This document shows, one piece after another, positions 42,181 through 50,408 of a stretch of DNA of 64,000 bases. This stretch comes from Nitrospira moscoviensis (GTDB lineage: Bacteria > Nitrospirota > Nitrospiria > Nitrospirales > Nitrospiraceae), in NCBI RefSeq assembly GCF_001273775.1, contig NZ_CP011801.1:930001-994000 (forward strand), in the 5' to 3' direction. Both the position numbers and the translations under genes were made by a program. Positions within the stretch are counted from its first letter, which is position 1. The number at the start of each line of letters is the position of its first letter. The notes beneath the pieces are model-generated. The model was given only the letters and a program-made list of their open reading frames with translations. It searched no databases and was not told where the DNA came from.

Positions 42181-42372
42181 ATGGTCGTCTTCTGGTGCAA
42201 AATGGGCCTGTTGATGACGGTAGCACTGATGGTCCCGACATCTGTGCCTATCGCGGATGACCTGCGATCTCCTGTGGTGCCGGAATTGGCTCTCGGGTCT
42301 CACCCCACCGACAAACTTGAGCAGGAACTACGACTCATACAGGAAGAGCAAAGTGTCCCTCCGCCCGACTGA
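42181..42372 (+). CDS. Possible small secreted peptide
   Basis: 63 residues from ATG 42181, or 72 from a TTG at 42154. A hydrophobic N-terminus (KMGLLMTVALMVPTSVPIA) resembles a signal peptide, followed by an acidic tail (LEQELRLIQEEQSVPPPD). The ribosome-binding site is weak and I know no homologue. It lies in the ~470-bp gap between the BTAD regulator and the methyltransferase gene, where I see nothing else convincing. Confidence 0.35.
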   Translation: MVVFWCKMGLLMTVALMVPTSVPIADDLRSPVVPELALGSHPTDKLEQELRLIQEEQSVPPPD

Positions 42373-42602
42373 TTCATTCTCTTGTTGGTCGCCCGTGTTG
42401 AAGCGAAGCCCATCTGAAATACGGGCATTTCGCTGTATGTGTCCTGCTATGTGTCCTCTCCTATGTGCTATCAGAGAACCTGGAGTGTAGTACCGAAAGA
42501 GAGTGCGAACGGCGGTAAGCCATGTTGGACCAGTGTGAGCAAGAACGGCGACCTGTGCAGCCAAGAGTCGGACAAACTGAAGAGAAACGGTATGGAGCAG
42601 AG

Positions 42603-43964
42603 ATGCTGTCTGTTCCGTTTGAAGAATTCTATAAACCGCTCAGTGATATCCCCAGCCCCGAAGACCTGGCGCTGACGCGCCACAACCGCAGCCCCGAGTT
42701 GCTCACCGCTCGCTTACGCGAGCTCGTGCCGTTGTTGCGGATGCTGGAGTTCAGCTTGGTCTCCGTCTCGGATAGAGAAACCGTCGGAGTGGTGCCATTG
42801 CTGGCCTCCACCATGAATCAGAACGGCACTCACCAGTCCAGTGTCTTCTACATCATGTCGGACTACATCGCCGGGACGGCAGTCTATGCAGCTTTGGCGG
42901 GTACCTACGCCATCGGTCTGCACGATCGCGGACCGGGCCAACCTGTGCAGCTCTGGTTGAAAGCGAATGCGGTCAAACATCTTAAGCCTGGCACGGGTCT
43001 GATTCGAGGTCGAGCGGAACTGGTAGAAAAGCAGGTCAGCGAATTGAGAAGCAGACTGCTCGAAAAGGGCCGGTGTGAAGTGCAAATGCATGTCGATATC
43101 TTTCAGGGGGACGAATTGATAGCCATCGCAGAGCCGCTGATCGGAGTGTACGAGTACAATCCGCGGTTCATCGAAACCAAACTGGACATCTTCCAGCGGG
43201 AGAACATCAAGCTTTCTGCGAAACTCATCGCCGCTTTACGTGACGACGAGACGTCACGGCGTCTGGCGGGCGAACAGGGACGAGTCCTTGCCCAGCGTTT
43301 TGGAGAGATCAGCCCGCAACTGCGTACCTGTGTGGAGACCCGCAGCATGCATTTGGAGCAACACCTGGCGTCGAGACGCATGCAGTATCGACAGGTGGTC
43401 GTCATCGGTATCGGGCTCGATACCCGTGCCTGTCGGCATGCGTCTCAAACGCAGCGGTGGTTTGGTGTGGATGTCCGCCAAATGTGTTCCTATCGAACCG
43501 AGCAATTCGCGTCGCTCGGCGGCGACACGTCGTGTCTGACCCTCGTCCCGTGTGACGTGCGCTCCCCTCAATGGGGCTCTGCGCTGCAAGCGGCGGGCTT
43601 CGATCGGCACTTACCGACGCTCTTTATCGTCGAAGGCTTATCTATGTACCTGACAGGTCCCGATCTGGCCAACTTGTTTCAGACCGTCCGGATGCTTGTT
43701 CAGCACTCAGACAGTCGAATCTGGATCGATCATGTGACCCCGGACTTCTACAGGCTCGACAGCCAGGAAGTAAAAGATTTTCTCAACAACATCGGCAGGC
43801 TCGGGGAACCCTTTATTACCGGCTTCACCCGCGCCGAGGCCTTCACCCGGGATTGGGAGACTGTGGCGCAACACACATCGGCCGACATCTTGGCCGAGGA
43901 TATCCCTATGCATCCGGTCTATGCGAATCACATGCTTTCATTAGTGGCTCCCAAAATGGAGTGA
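42603..43964 (+). CDS. Hotdog thioesterase-like domain fused to LCM/PPM-type methyltransferase
   Basis: 453 residues. The N-terminal ~155 residues resemble a PaaI/DUF4442-like hotdog fold: VVPLLASTMNQNGTHQSSVF, IAGTAVYAALAGTYAIGLHD and MHVDIFQGDELIAIAEPLIG. The C-terminal ~260 residues are a leucine-carboxyl-methyltransferase type SAM enzyme (PF04072): RQVVVIGIGLDTRACRHA (SAM loop), WFGVDVRQM, LVPCDVR and LFIVEGLSMYLTG. Such methyltransferases esterify carboxyls on small molecules, often in polyketide-like pathways. GGAG lies 5 bp before ATG 42603; an earlier ATG at 42522 would add 27 residues. The substrate is unknown. The HEAT gene starts 4 bp after its stop. Confidence 0.8.
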   Translation: MLSVPFEEFYKPLSDIPSPEDLALTRHNRSPELLTARLRELVPLLRMLEFSLVSVSDRETVGVVPLLASTMNQNGTHQSSVFYIMSDYIAGTAVYAALAGTYAIGLHDRGPGQPVQLWLKANAVKHLKPGTGLIRGRAELVEKQVSELRSRLLEKGRCEVQMHVDIFQGDELIAIAEPLIGVYEYNPRFIETKLDIFQRENIKLSAKLIAALRDDETSRRLAGEQGRVLAQRFGEISPQLRTCVETRSMHLEQHLASRRMQYRQVVVIGIGLDTRACRHASQTQRWFGVDVRQMCSYRTEQFASLGGDTSCLTLVPCDVRSPQWGSALQAAGFDRHLPTLFIVEGLSMYLTGPDLANLFQTVRMLVQHSDSRIWIDHVTPDFYRLDSQEVKDFLNNIGRLGEPFITGFTRAEAFTRDWETVAQHTSADILAEDIPMHPVYANHMLSLVAPKME

Positions 43965-43967
43965 GGC

Positions 43968-44462
43968 ATGCGGCTTTGTCACTGGTCTTGCTTCGACAGA
44001 ACTTTGGAGGGTTATCCCCGGCCCGGCCGCCGAAGCGCATACAATCGAGGCACTCCAGTTCTCCTGCTCTTCGTGGGACTGCTATTCGCGCATGGATCCG
44101 GCGGCACGGGCAATTCCGCGGTGCTCACCGCGGCGGCGAATAGTCCAGGACCTAAGGGGCATGTTCCCACGCTCGTAGCAAGCGGCGCGCCTCTTGCCTC
44201 TCCCAATTCCCCTCAGCACAACGATCATCCGGATGAAAGCCGCCTTGTGCTGGACTGGATGGCTCAGGCGCTCGCCTCGCCGGATGTTCAAGTTCGGCTC
44301 AATGCGCTGGAGACGTGGGCGCGCGAAGGAGAAAGGAGTGCGGTCGATCCGTTGATGCTGGCCTTGAACGATCCGGACACGCGGGTGCGTGAGCGAGCGA
44401 TGCAGTTGATCGAGCAGGATTGGCTGGCCGAGCAGGCCTTATTATCCAACGCAGCCCGTTGA
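43968..44462 (+). CDS. Membrane-anchored HEAT-repeat protein
   Basis: 164 residues. A basic N-terminus with one hydrophobic helix (~29-42, TPVLLLFVGLLFAHGSGG), a ~45-residue Ala/Pro/Ser-rich linker, then two HEAT-like helix pairs: DWMAQALASPDVQVRLNALE, RSAVDPLMLALNDPDTRVRE. Probably a protein-binding scaffold outside the cytoplasm. GGAGTGAGG precedes the ATG and the gene starts 4 bp after the methyltransferase, so it is likely in the same operon. Confidence 0.65.
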   Translation: MRLCHWSCFDRTLEGYPRPGRRSAYNRGTPVLLLFVGLLFAHGSGGTGNSAVLTAAANSPGPKGHVPTLVASGAPLASPNSPQHNDHPDESRLVLDWMAQALASPDVQVRLNALETWAREGERSAVDPLMLALNDPDTRVRERAMQLIEQDWLAEQALLSNAAR

Positions 44463-44486
44463 TCCCGAATTGTTGGTTCTTATCTC

Positions 44487-44640
44487 TTGCTCCCGGCACC
44501 CCGGCTGCTCCTGTTCTCTTCGGGCAAAGCGGGTCCGGCAGGTCCGTGACATTGACGTGGACGTACAACTGGGCTGGGCTCGCCAGCACAGCGAACGGAT
44601 ACGAGCTGCAGGAACCGACCGTCTGGGCGACGACCGGTTT
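44487..44640 (+). pseudogene. Relic of a fibronectin type III domain protein
   Basis: In the frame of an open stretch from 44420, residues coded at ~44490-44614 read GTPAAPVLFGQSGSG and SVTLTWTYNWAGLA, then NGYELQE, a clear FN3 start with the conserved Trp and Tyr. The frame then runs into sequence that is the antisense of the amidohydrolase gene, so the domain is cut short. No signal or start codon belongs to it. It probably remains from a longer protein lost by deletion. Confidence 0.5.
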
Positions 44641-44673
44641 TACCGTTCTTCCCCGCAGAACACTATGGAAGGA

Positions 44674-45882
44674 TTACAACAACACCAGCGGTCCAGCCAC
44701 GAATCGCCCCGCCTGCATCACACCCATGATCCGGCTTCGGTCGCGGAGCACCTCGATGCGGCGGAGGGGGTTGCCTTCGATGACGAGGAGGTCGGCCTGC
44801 ATGCCTTTTTTCAGCGTGCCGACGGACTCGTGAATGCCGACGAGTCGGGCGGCGGCCCAGGTGGAAGCCACGATGGCTTCCATCGGCGCCATGCCGAGCG
44901 CGACCATTCGTTCGAGCTCTTGCGCGTTCTCTCCGTGATAATTGAACGGCGTGCCGGCGTCGGTGCCCATCGCGATCAGGAGGCCGCTGCGAAGGGCCTT
45001 CTTGAAGCTGGCTTGATGGCGCTTGGTTATCGACTTGGCCTTGTCCAAGGCGCTCTCCGGGATGCCGCAGCCCGGCCGTCCCGCGGCGGTGGTGGCGAGC
45101 GCCGACAGCGTCGGCACCATGTAGACGGCGCGGCGTTTCATCAATTCGCCCGCCTCGTCATCGAGCAGCGTCGCATGTTCGATGGAGTGGACGCCGGCCT
45201 GAATGGCGTTCTTCATGCCCGATGCCCCGTGCGCATGGGCCGCCACTTTTTTCTGTGCCCGGCGAGCCGCCTCGACGGCCGCGGACAGTTCTTCCAACGT
45301 CATCTGCGCCTGATCCGGCGACGTGCCGGGCGTGAGCACGCCGCCGGACGCGATCACCTTGATGACGCCGGCGCCGGCGGCGACTTGCGCCTCCACCGCC
45401 TGGCGGACTTTCTCCGGCCCCTCCACTTCCTGCCCGATGAACCGCGCATGTCCGCCGATCATGCAGATCGCCAGCCCTGCGCCGACGATGCGGGGGCCCG
45501 GCAGGATGCCGGCGTCGATGGCCCGCTGCAGCGTGAAGATCGAATGATCCCGGGACCCCACGTCGCGCACGGTGGTGATGCCGGCTTCGAGGGTCGCCTT
45601 CGCGTGGGCGGCGGATTTCAGGAGCGTGTAGGAGGGGCCTTCAGATTCCACGGCGGCGACGACATCCGGTTCGGCGCCCAGGCAGAGATGCACGTGGCAA
45701 TCGATCAAGCCGGGCAGGACCGTCAAGCCGCGTCCGTCGATGCGTTTGGAGCCCTTCGGAATCGCCACCTCACGGCTCGGCCCGGCGGCGGCGACGGTGG
45801 TCCCTCGGATCAGCAGGGTGGCCGGTTCGAGGACAGCTCCGGTCCCGTCGATGAGACGGACATGGTGAATCGCGATGACCAC
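44674..45882 (-). CDS. Amidohydrolase family protein
   Basis: 402 residues. Metal-dependent hydrolase of the prolidase-/imidazolonepropionase-like amidohydrolase group: GLTVLPGLIDCHVHLCLG (HxH), GVIKVIASGGVLTPG (lysine position that may be carboxylated), KVAAHAHGASG, GVHSIEHATLLDD and MGTDAGTPFNYHGE (terminal Asp). No signal peptide. Related enzymes hydrolyse X-Pro dipeptides or cyclic amides; the substrate cannot be read. It starts 3 bp after the stop of the haem-domain gene (45886), so it is the last gene of a three-gene unit. Confidence 0.85.
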   Translation of the reverse strand: MVIAIHHVRLIDGTGAVLEPATLLIRGTTVAAAGPSREVAIPKGSKRIDGRGLTVLPGLIDCHVHLCLGAEPDVVAAVESEGPSYTLLKSAAHAKATLEAGITTVRDVGSRDHSIFTLQRAIDAGILPGPRIVGAGLAICMIGGHARFIGQEVEGPEKVRQAVEAQVAAGAGVIKVIASGGVLTPGTSPDQAQMTLEELSAAVEAARRAQKKVAAHAHGASGMKNAIQAGVHSIEHATLLDDEAGELMKRRAVYMVPTLSALATTAAGRPGCGIPESALDKAKSITKRHQASFKKALRSGLLIAMGTDAGTPFNYHGENAQELERMVALGMAPMEAIVASTWAAARLVGIHESVGTLKKGMQADLLVIEGNPLRRIEVLRDRSRIMGVMQAGRFVAGPLVLL

Positions 45883-45885
45883 GGG

Positions 45886-46479
45886 CTATTCTCCGACGGG
45901 AAAGGTGATGATGATGCCGCCCATCACGTCGTTCAGCTTGAAATCCCGGCGGGGGCTGTTCGGGTGGGCATTGTGGCAGTCGACGCAGGCCTGCGAGACG
46001 GCCCGGTCGGCATAGACGGCTTGGAACATGCGGACGCCGTTCTTCTTGATGTAACCGAAGTGCGGCTGCGACGGATCTTTCTCTACCGATGCCAGTCCCT
46101 GGCGTTCGAGGTCGGTATTGGCGCCGTTCCAGACGTAGATCGGGGTGAGGCTCGCCAAACGAAACGTGAAGTTTAAGTTCTTCAGCGAGACAAGGCGGCC
46201 GGATTCCATGAGGTATTGCGCCGGCAGCGGGACGCCCCGTTCATCCTTCCAATGTTCGTGCGCTTCGATCCCGTCCCGCTGCAGCTTGACGACGACGTTG
46301 TCCGTGTAATTGTTGCGGTTGGCTTCGAGAATGGCATGGACGAAGGCGGCCACTTTCTCGGCCGGCACCATGTCGGTCTTCATGTGATCGAGCATCGTCA
46401 CTTTGAAGATCCAAAAGAAGACGACGCTGAGAAACGCGAAGGTGGCGGCCCCCAGCACGACCAGCAATGGGCGACTCAT
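45886..46479 (-). CDS. DUF3365/Tll0287-like c-type haem protein
   Basis: 197 residues. N-terminal membrane anchor (LLVVLGAATFAFLSVVFFWI), then a Tll0287-like domain with one haem-binding CVDCH followed by NAHPNSPRRDFKLNDVMGG, the diagnostic end of DUF3365. Such domains are used as periplasmic haem sensors or redox proteins. ATG 46479 overlaps the upstream stop (TGATG on the minus strand); a TTG at 46482 is the alternative. Its position inside an aminotransferase/amidohydrolase unit is unusual and the link is unexplained. Confidence 0.85.
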   Translation of the reverse strand: MSRPLLVVLGAATFAFLSVVFFWIFKVTMLDHMKTDMVPAEKVAAFVHAILEANRNNYTDNVVVKLQRDGIEAHEHWKDERGVPLPAQYLMESGRLVSLKNLNFTFRLASLTPIYVWNGANTDLERQGLASVEKDPSQPHFGYIKKNGVRMFQAVYADRAVSQACVDCHNAHPNSPRRDFKLNDVMGGIIITFPVGE

Positions 46480-47675
46480 CAAACTCCGTCCTTTTCTAGT
46501 GGTGTGTGGCTATAGGCACGCGCGGCCGCTTGAAGCGCGACGCCGGGCGTCGAGAGCCAGCCGGACCGGATGCCGATTTCTTCCAGCGCGTTCAGGAGCG
46601 TCAGCACGTTGGCTTCGGTGGAGGACTCTCCCATGAGTCCGATGCGCCAGACTTTGCCTTTGAGCGGCCCCAATCCGCCGCCGATCTCGATGCCGTACGC
46701 CTGCAGCAACTGAGCGCGGACCACCGCATCATCGATATGGGAGGGAACCGTCACACAGGTGAGCATCGGCAATTGCCGGCCGGCCGGCGGCAGCAGAGTG
46801 AATCCCAGGGCTGCGAGCCCGGCGACGAGCGCGGCGCTGTTCAGGCGATGGCGGGCAAAGCGGGCCGGCAGGCCCTCTTCCTCCACCAGGCGCAGCGCTT
46901 CACGCAACGCGTATACCATCGAGATCGGCGCGGTGTGGTGATAGGCGCGCGAGCCCTCCTCCCAATAGGCGGCGATGAGCGAGAAGTCCAGATACCAGCT
47001 CTGACAGGGCGTGCGGCGGCGGGTGATCGTCTCCAGCGCCCGCTCGCTCACTGTCACGGGCGCGAGCCCCGGCGGACAGCTCAAGCATTTCTGCGTACCG
47101 CTGTAACAGACGTCGATCCCCCAGGCGTCCACCTCCACCGGAATGCCGGCGAGCGACGTGACGGCGTCCACGATGAAGAGGGCATTATGCGTGCGGCAGA
47201 GCGCGCCGACGGCGTCGAGCGGCTGCCGGGCGCCTGTGGAGGTTTCCGCATGCACCAGCGCGACGGCCTTGACCGGCCCCGATCGGCTCAACGCCGCTTC
47301 GATGGCCGCCGTTTCGATGATCCGGCCCCATGGCGCTTCGACGCGGATCGCTTTGCCGCCGCAGCGTTCCACCACCGTCGCCAGCCTGGTGCCGAAGACG
47401 CCGTTGACGCCGACGACGACGGCATCGCCCGGCTCTACGACGTTCACGATCGCGGCCTCCATGCCGGCGGACCCTGTGCCGGAGAGGGCGATCGTAAAAC
47501 GGTTGTTCGTGTGAAAGATCTCCCGCAACAGTGTCTGGATATCCGTCATGACCGTCAGAAAGGCCGGATCGAGATGGCCGAGCAGCGGAGTCGCCATCGC
47601 GCGGAGCACGCGAGGGTGCACCAGGCTGGGACCGGGCCCCAGCAGTAATCGGCGGGGTGGCAGGAATTCCTGCAT
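46479..47675 (-). CDS. Serine/alanine-glyoxylate aminotransferase family enzyme
   Basis: 398 residues. Class V PLP aminotransferase: LLLGPGPSLVHPRVLRAM, SGTGSAGMEAAIVNVVEPGD, HAETSTGARQPLDAV, FIVDAVTSLAGIPVEVDAWG and the Schiff-base lysine in CYSGTQKCLSCPPG. It should move amino groups between serine or alanine and glyoxylate, as in serine-cycle or photorespiratory metabolism. ATG 47675 has GAGGAGG 10 bp upstream; an upstream in-frame extension to 48017 runs antisense to the protease gene and is not coding. First gene of the unit; its stop overlaps the haem gene's start. Confidence 0.9.
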   Translation of the reverse strand: MQEFLPPRRLLLGPGPSLVHPRVLRAMATPLLGHLDPAFLTVMTDIQTLLREIFHTNNRFTIALSGTGSAGMEAAIVNVVEPGDAVVVGVNGVFGTRLATVVERCGGKAIRVEAPWGRIIETAAIEAALSRSGPVKAVALVHAETSTGARQPLDAVGALCRTHNALFIVDAVTSLAGIPVEVDAWGIDVCYSGTQKCLSCPPGLAPVTVSERALETITRRRTPCQSWYLDFSLIAAYWEEGSRAYHHTAPISMVYALREALRLVEEEGLPARFARHRLNSAALVAGLAALGFTLLPPAGRQLPMLTCVTVPSHIDDAVVRAQLLQAYGIEIGGGLGPLKGKVWRIGLMGESSTEANVLTLLNALEEIGIRSGWLSTPGVALQAAARAYSHTPLEKDGV

Positions 47676-47824
47676 GCGCGAAAGCCTCCTCAAAATCGGG
47701 AGGTTAGTATAAGCCAAATGCGAGGCCCGAGGCCAAGTGATAATCGCGGGCGAGGACCAGAGGCCGACAACCGCAGAGGCCTCCGATCTAGCTATTTCGA
47801 GGGGTATGGGGGCGAAATCCTGCA

Positions 47825-47833
47825 TGGTATTAT
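47825..47833 (+). promoter_or_regulatory. Extended -10 box predicting a leaderless mRNA for the CAAX-type protease
   Basis: TGG-TATTAT with the hexamer ending 8 bp before ATG 47842. No Shine-Dalgarno sequence between. The match supports 47842 as the start codon. Confidence 0.5.
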
Positions 47834-47841
47834 CCGTCGTC

Positions 47842-49329
47842 ATGAATCTGGACGCCTCTCCGATCCGGCAGCCGCCGGGCATGTCCTCCTGCTTTCCGGC
47901 CAATGACCGAGCAGAACCGTTCTCCTCGCCGGCCTCGGTCATCGTCTCCGTCTTATCGGCGCTCGTGTTGTTGGCGTCTTTCGGCGCGATTGTCTGGTTC
48001 TCCGCCGCGCTTCCCAAGGTGCAGCGATTCGAAGATCCCGTCCGGGCCCTGGACCTGATGGTGAGCCGGACGATGGAGGCACAAGACGGCCTGCGCGAGG
48101 CTCCGGCATGGCAACAATGGGTGACGGAATGGTCGTCCGGGGGCAGCGACGCGGAACGGGCCCAAGCGATTCAGTGGTACAGGGAGCTGGTGGAGGAAAC
48201 CGACGACCCACTCTCCCGGCTGCGCCTGGCGATCCTGCAAGGAGAGTCGGACCGGGCGCAGGACGCGCTCGCAGCCGCAGCGGCGTGGCGCACGAGGGCC
48301 GAGATCCAGCCCCTCTATGCGGACCTCATCGAAGCGGCCTATGGCGCGGCGGTATTGGACCGCGTTCATGAGGGCGAACTGCAGGCGGGGTTGGCCGAGT
48401 TGCTGCCTGCGGGGTGGTTTTACAATGCGCTCGCTGCGCGGCTGGCCCTGCGGGCCGGCGATCAAGCGCTCTTGGCCACCGTGGAGCAGCAGCGCGCGGA
48501 GCGGGGGGAACGGATCCAAACATGGTCGGGGAATGTGATGCTGGTCGAGTTGACCTGCCTCATGGTCGGCTCGGTGATGCTGTCGGGAATCGTGCGGCTC
48601 AGGCGGCAGCGGATCGATATCATGCGCCTGCACCGGCCCGGTGTGCCGCCTCCCTGGCCAGGCGGGATCGGCACGGCGGTGTTGCTGCGGGGCGGCGCGC
48701 TCGGCGCGGTGCTGACGGTGGCGTTTCTGTCATTCGCCCCGGCTGAGCATGTCTCGCTGCGCGCCCTGGCGATCCCCGTGGCGAATCTTCCCCTTCTAGG
48801 CCTCGCCTACATGTACTTGCTCAAGCCGGCCGGCTTGACGTTCCGTGAAGGCTTCGGCCTGTTCATCAGTCGGGCGGACTTCGGCAGGCTTGCCGGAATT
48901 GTCTTGGCCGCCGTGGCGGCGGGCCTGTGGGGCGAATGGGTGATGGGGCAGGCGGCCGAAACGTTCAATTTGACCAACCATTGGACGGAATGGTTCGATC
49001 CCGATTTGGTCTGGGGGCCGCCCTCCGTGCTCGCCTTCAGCCTCTTGGAATACGTCGTCTTGGCGCCGATCTTCGAGGAGCTCGCGTTTCGCGGGCTGCT
49101 CTATGCGATCCTCCGCCGCCGCCTCGGCTTTCTGCCCTCCGCGCTGCTCAGCGCCGGCATCTTTGCGCTGGCTCATGGCTACGGGTTGATCGGCTTCGTC
49201 AGTGTGCTGTGGAGCGGCTTGCTGTGGGCCTGGCTCTATGAACGGACCGGGAGCTTGATCCCCGGCATGATCGCGCATGCGACGAACAATCTGTTGGTAT
49301 GCTTGGCCGTGATGGCGCTGCTGAGATAG
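47842..49329 (+). CDS. CPBP-family (CAAX-type) intramembrane glutamic protease
   Basis: 495 residues. One helix at ~30-50, then a ~200-residue Ala-rich soluble region, then six or seven helices. The Abi/CPBP motifs are present: FEELAFRGLLYAIL (EExxxR), FALAHGYG and the last MIAHATNNLLV. Members cleave or process prenylated or other peptides within the membrane; bacterial roles are mostly unknown. The start at 47842 agrees with the promoter position; in-frame starts also exist at 47824 and 47737. The gene ends beside a repeat element. Confidence 0.85.
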   Translation: MNLDASPIRQPPGMSSCFPANDRAEPFSSPASVIVSVLSALVLLASFGAIVWFSAALPKVQRFEDPVRALDLMVSRTMEAQDGLREAPAWQQWVTEWSSGGSDAERAQAIQWYRELVEETDDPLSRLRLAILQGESDRAQDALAAAAAWRTRAEIQPLYADLIEAAYGAAVLDRVHEGELQAGLAELLPAGWFYNALAARLALRAGDQALLATVEQQRAERGERIQTWSGNVMLVELTCLMVGSVMLSGIVRLRRQRIDIMRLHRPGVPPPWPGGIGTAVLLRGGALGAVLTVAFLSFAPAEHVSLRALAIPVANLPLLGLAYMYLLKPAGLTFREGFGLFISRADFGRLAGIVLAAVAAGLWGEWVMGQAAETFNLTNHWTEWFDPDLVWGPPSVLAFSLLEYVVLAPIFEELAFRGLLYAILRRRLGFLPSALLSAGIFALAHGYGLIGFVSVLWSGLLWAWLYERTGSLIPGMIAHATNNLLVCLAVMALLR

Positions 49330-49330
49330 T

Positions 49331-49453
49331 AGGCTTGTGAAAACGGTCCCAAACTTCGTTCTCGGCTCGCCAAAATCCTCAACGTGCCCCGGAGGGTACG
49401 CCTGCGGTTTTGGCTTACCTGCGGCCTCGTTGGATGACCGTTTTGACAAGCCT
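49331..49453. repeat. Dispersed ~125-bp inverted-repeat element, copy 2
   Basis: The ends AGGCTTGTGAAAACGG and CCGTTTTGACAAGCCT are inverted repeats with one mismatch. The interior, read on the minus strand, nearly repeats the element at 17234-17358 (GGCCGCAGGTAAGCCAAAAC, GTACCCTC, GAGGATTTTGGCGAGCCGAG). Like the other copy it starts at a stop codon (49329) and separates convergent genes. Confidence 0.75.
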
Positions 49454-49473
49454 GGAGGTTTTGAACCACGCTG

Positions 49474-50256
49474 TTACAGGCCAAGTAACTCTTTGAAAAG
49501 ATCGGGATGCTGGATGGTGTAGCCGAGCTGCTCCGTGAGCTTGGAAATGGAGATGCGTTTGCCGGTTTCTCTGACGTCGGGTGCCGCGATAAGAGAGAGC
49601 TCGCAATGCGCTCGGCTCCAGTCGAAAATCTCATTCCATGTCCGTGGGCTGCCGTCGCTGACGTTGTAAGTTTCGCCCGGGATTCCTCGTTCCAGCGTAG
49701 CGAGGCAGATGGCGGCGAGATCTTCTACATGAATCAAGTTCACGTATTTGCGGGATGGACGGACACGGCCGGTTTTGAGCCACGTAACAGGATTGCGACC
49801 GGGTCCATAGATGCCGGCCACGCGCAGGATGATGGCGCCGCAGTGCAGTCGCAAGAATTCCTCGCCGCGCACACGGGGTTTCGTCAGATCGACCGGCGCC
49901 GTTTCGTCGATCCACGGCGGAGGATAGTCAGTCGAACGACCGACATCGTAAGCCGACGTACTGCCAAGGACGCCGATGCGCCGGGAAGAAGGATTTGCAG
50001 CGGCAGCGAACTGCTGCACCGCCTCCGGCGGCGTGGCAGGAAAGCACCAGAGGAGATCCGCGCGTTCGGGAATGTTCCGCCAGGTGTCCGGTTGCGCGAG
50101 GTCGAATTGGAGACGCTGGTCCGGAGCAACAGTGGGAAGGTTTTTCGCCGGCTCACGACTGGTGGCAAAAACCTGCACGTAGCGGCGAGAGGCAAGGGGA
50201 AAGACAACGCGCGCGGTATACCCGGCACCCAGAATGACCAGCGTATCGTGTTCCAC
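49474..50256 (-). CDS. SDR/NAD-dependent epimerase (YeeZ-like)
   Basis: 260 residues from GTG 50256, which has GGAG 9 bp upstream and opens directly into the Rossmann strand LVILGAGYTARVVF. Downstream are RIGVLGSTSAYDVG with the active-site Ser/Tyr region, AIILRVAGIYGPGRNPV, YVNLIHVEDLAAICLATLER and GETYNVSDGSPRTW. It is an extended-type short-chain dehydrogenase acting on a nucleotide sugar or small alcohol, of unknown substrate. An extension upstream to 50439 overlaps the promoter region of the divergent propeller gene and is not favoured. Confidence 0.8.
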   Translation of the reverse strand: MEHDTLVILGAGYTARVVFPLASRRYVQVFATSREPAKNLPTVAPDQRLQFDLAQPDTWRNIPERADLLWCFPATPPEAVQQFAAAANPSSRRIGVLGSTSAYDVGRSTDYPPPWIDETAPVDLTKPRVRGEEFLRLHCGAIILRVAGIYGPGRNPVTWLKTGRVRPSRKYVNLIHVEDLAAICLATLERGIPGETYNVSDGSPRTWNEIFDWSRAHCELSLIAAPDVRETGKRISISKLTEQLGYTIQHPDLFKELLGL

Positions 50257-50408
50257 TATGCAAGCTCCGACTGAAATGGACGACAGTGTGCCAGCCACGG
50301 TTCGAAGATGTCTATGCAAATCACGCGCTTTCCATTGGCACATGTTTTTCATGGTGCTATAAGTTGAGCGACCGACTCTCCTGCGGAACACGAACCAGAG
50401 GACCAACA

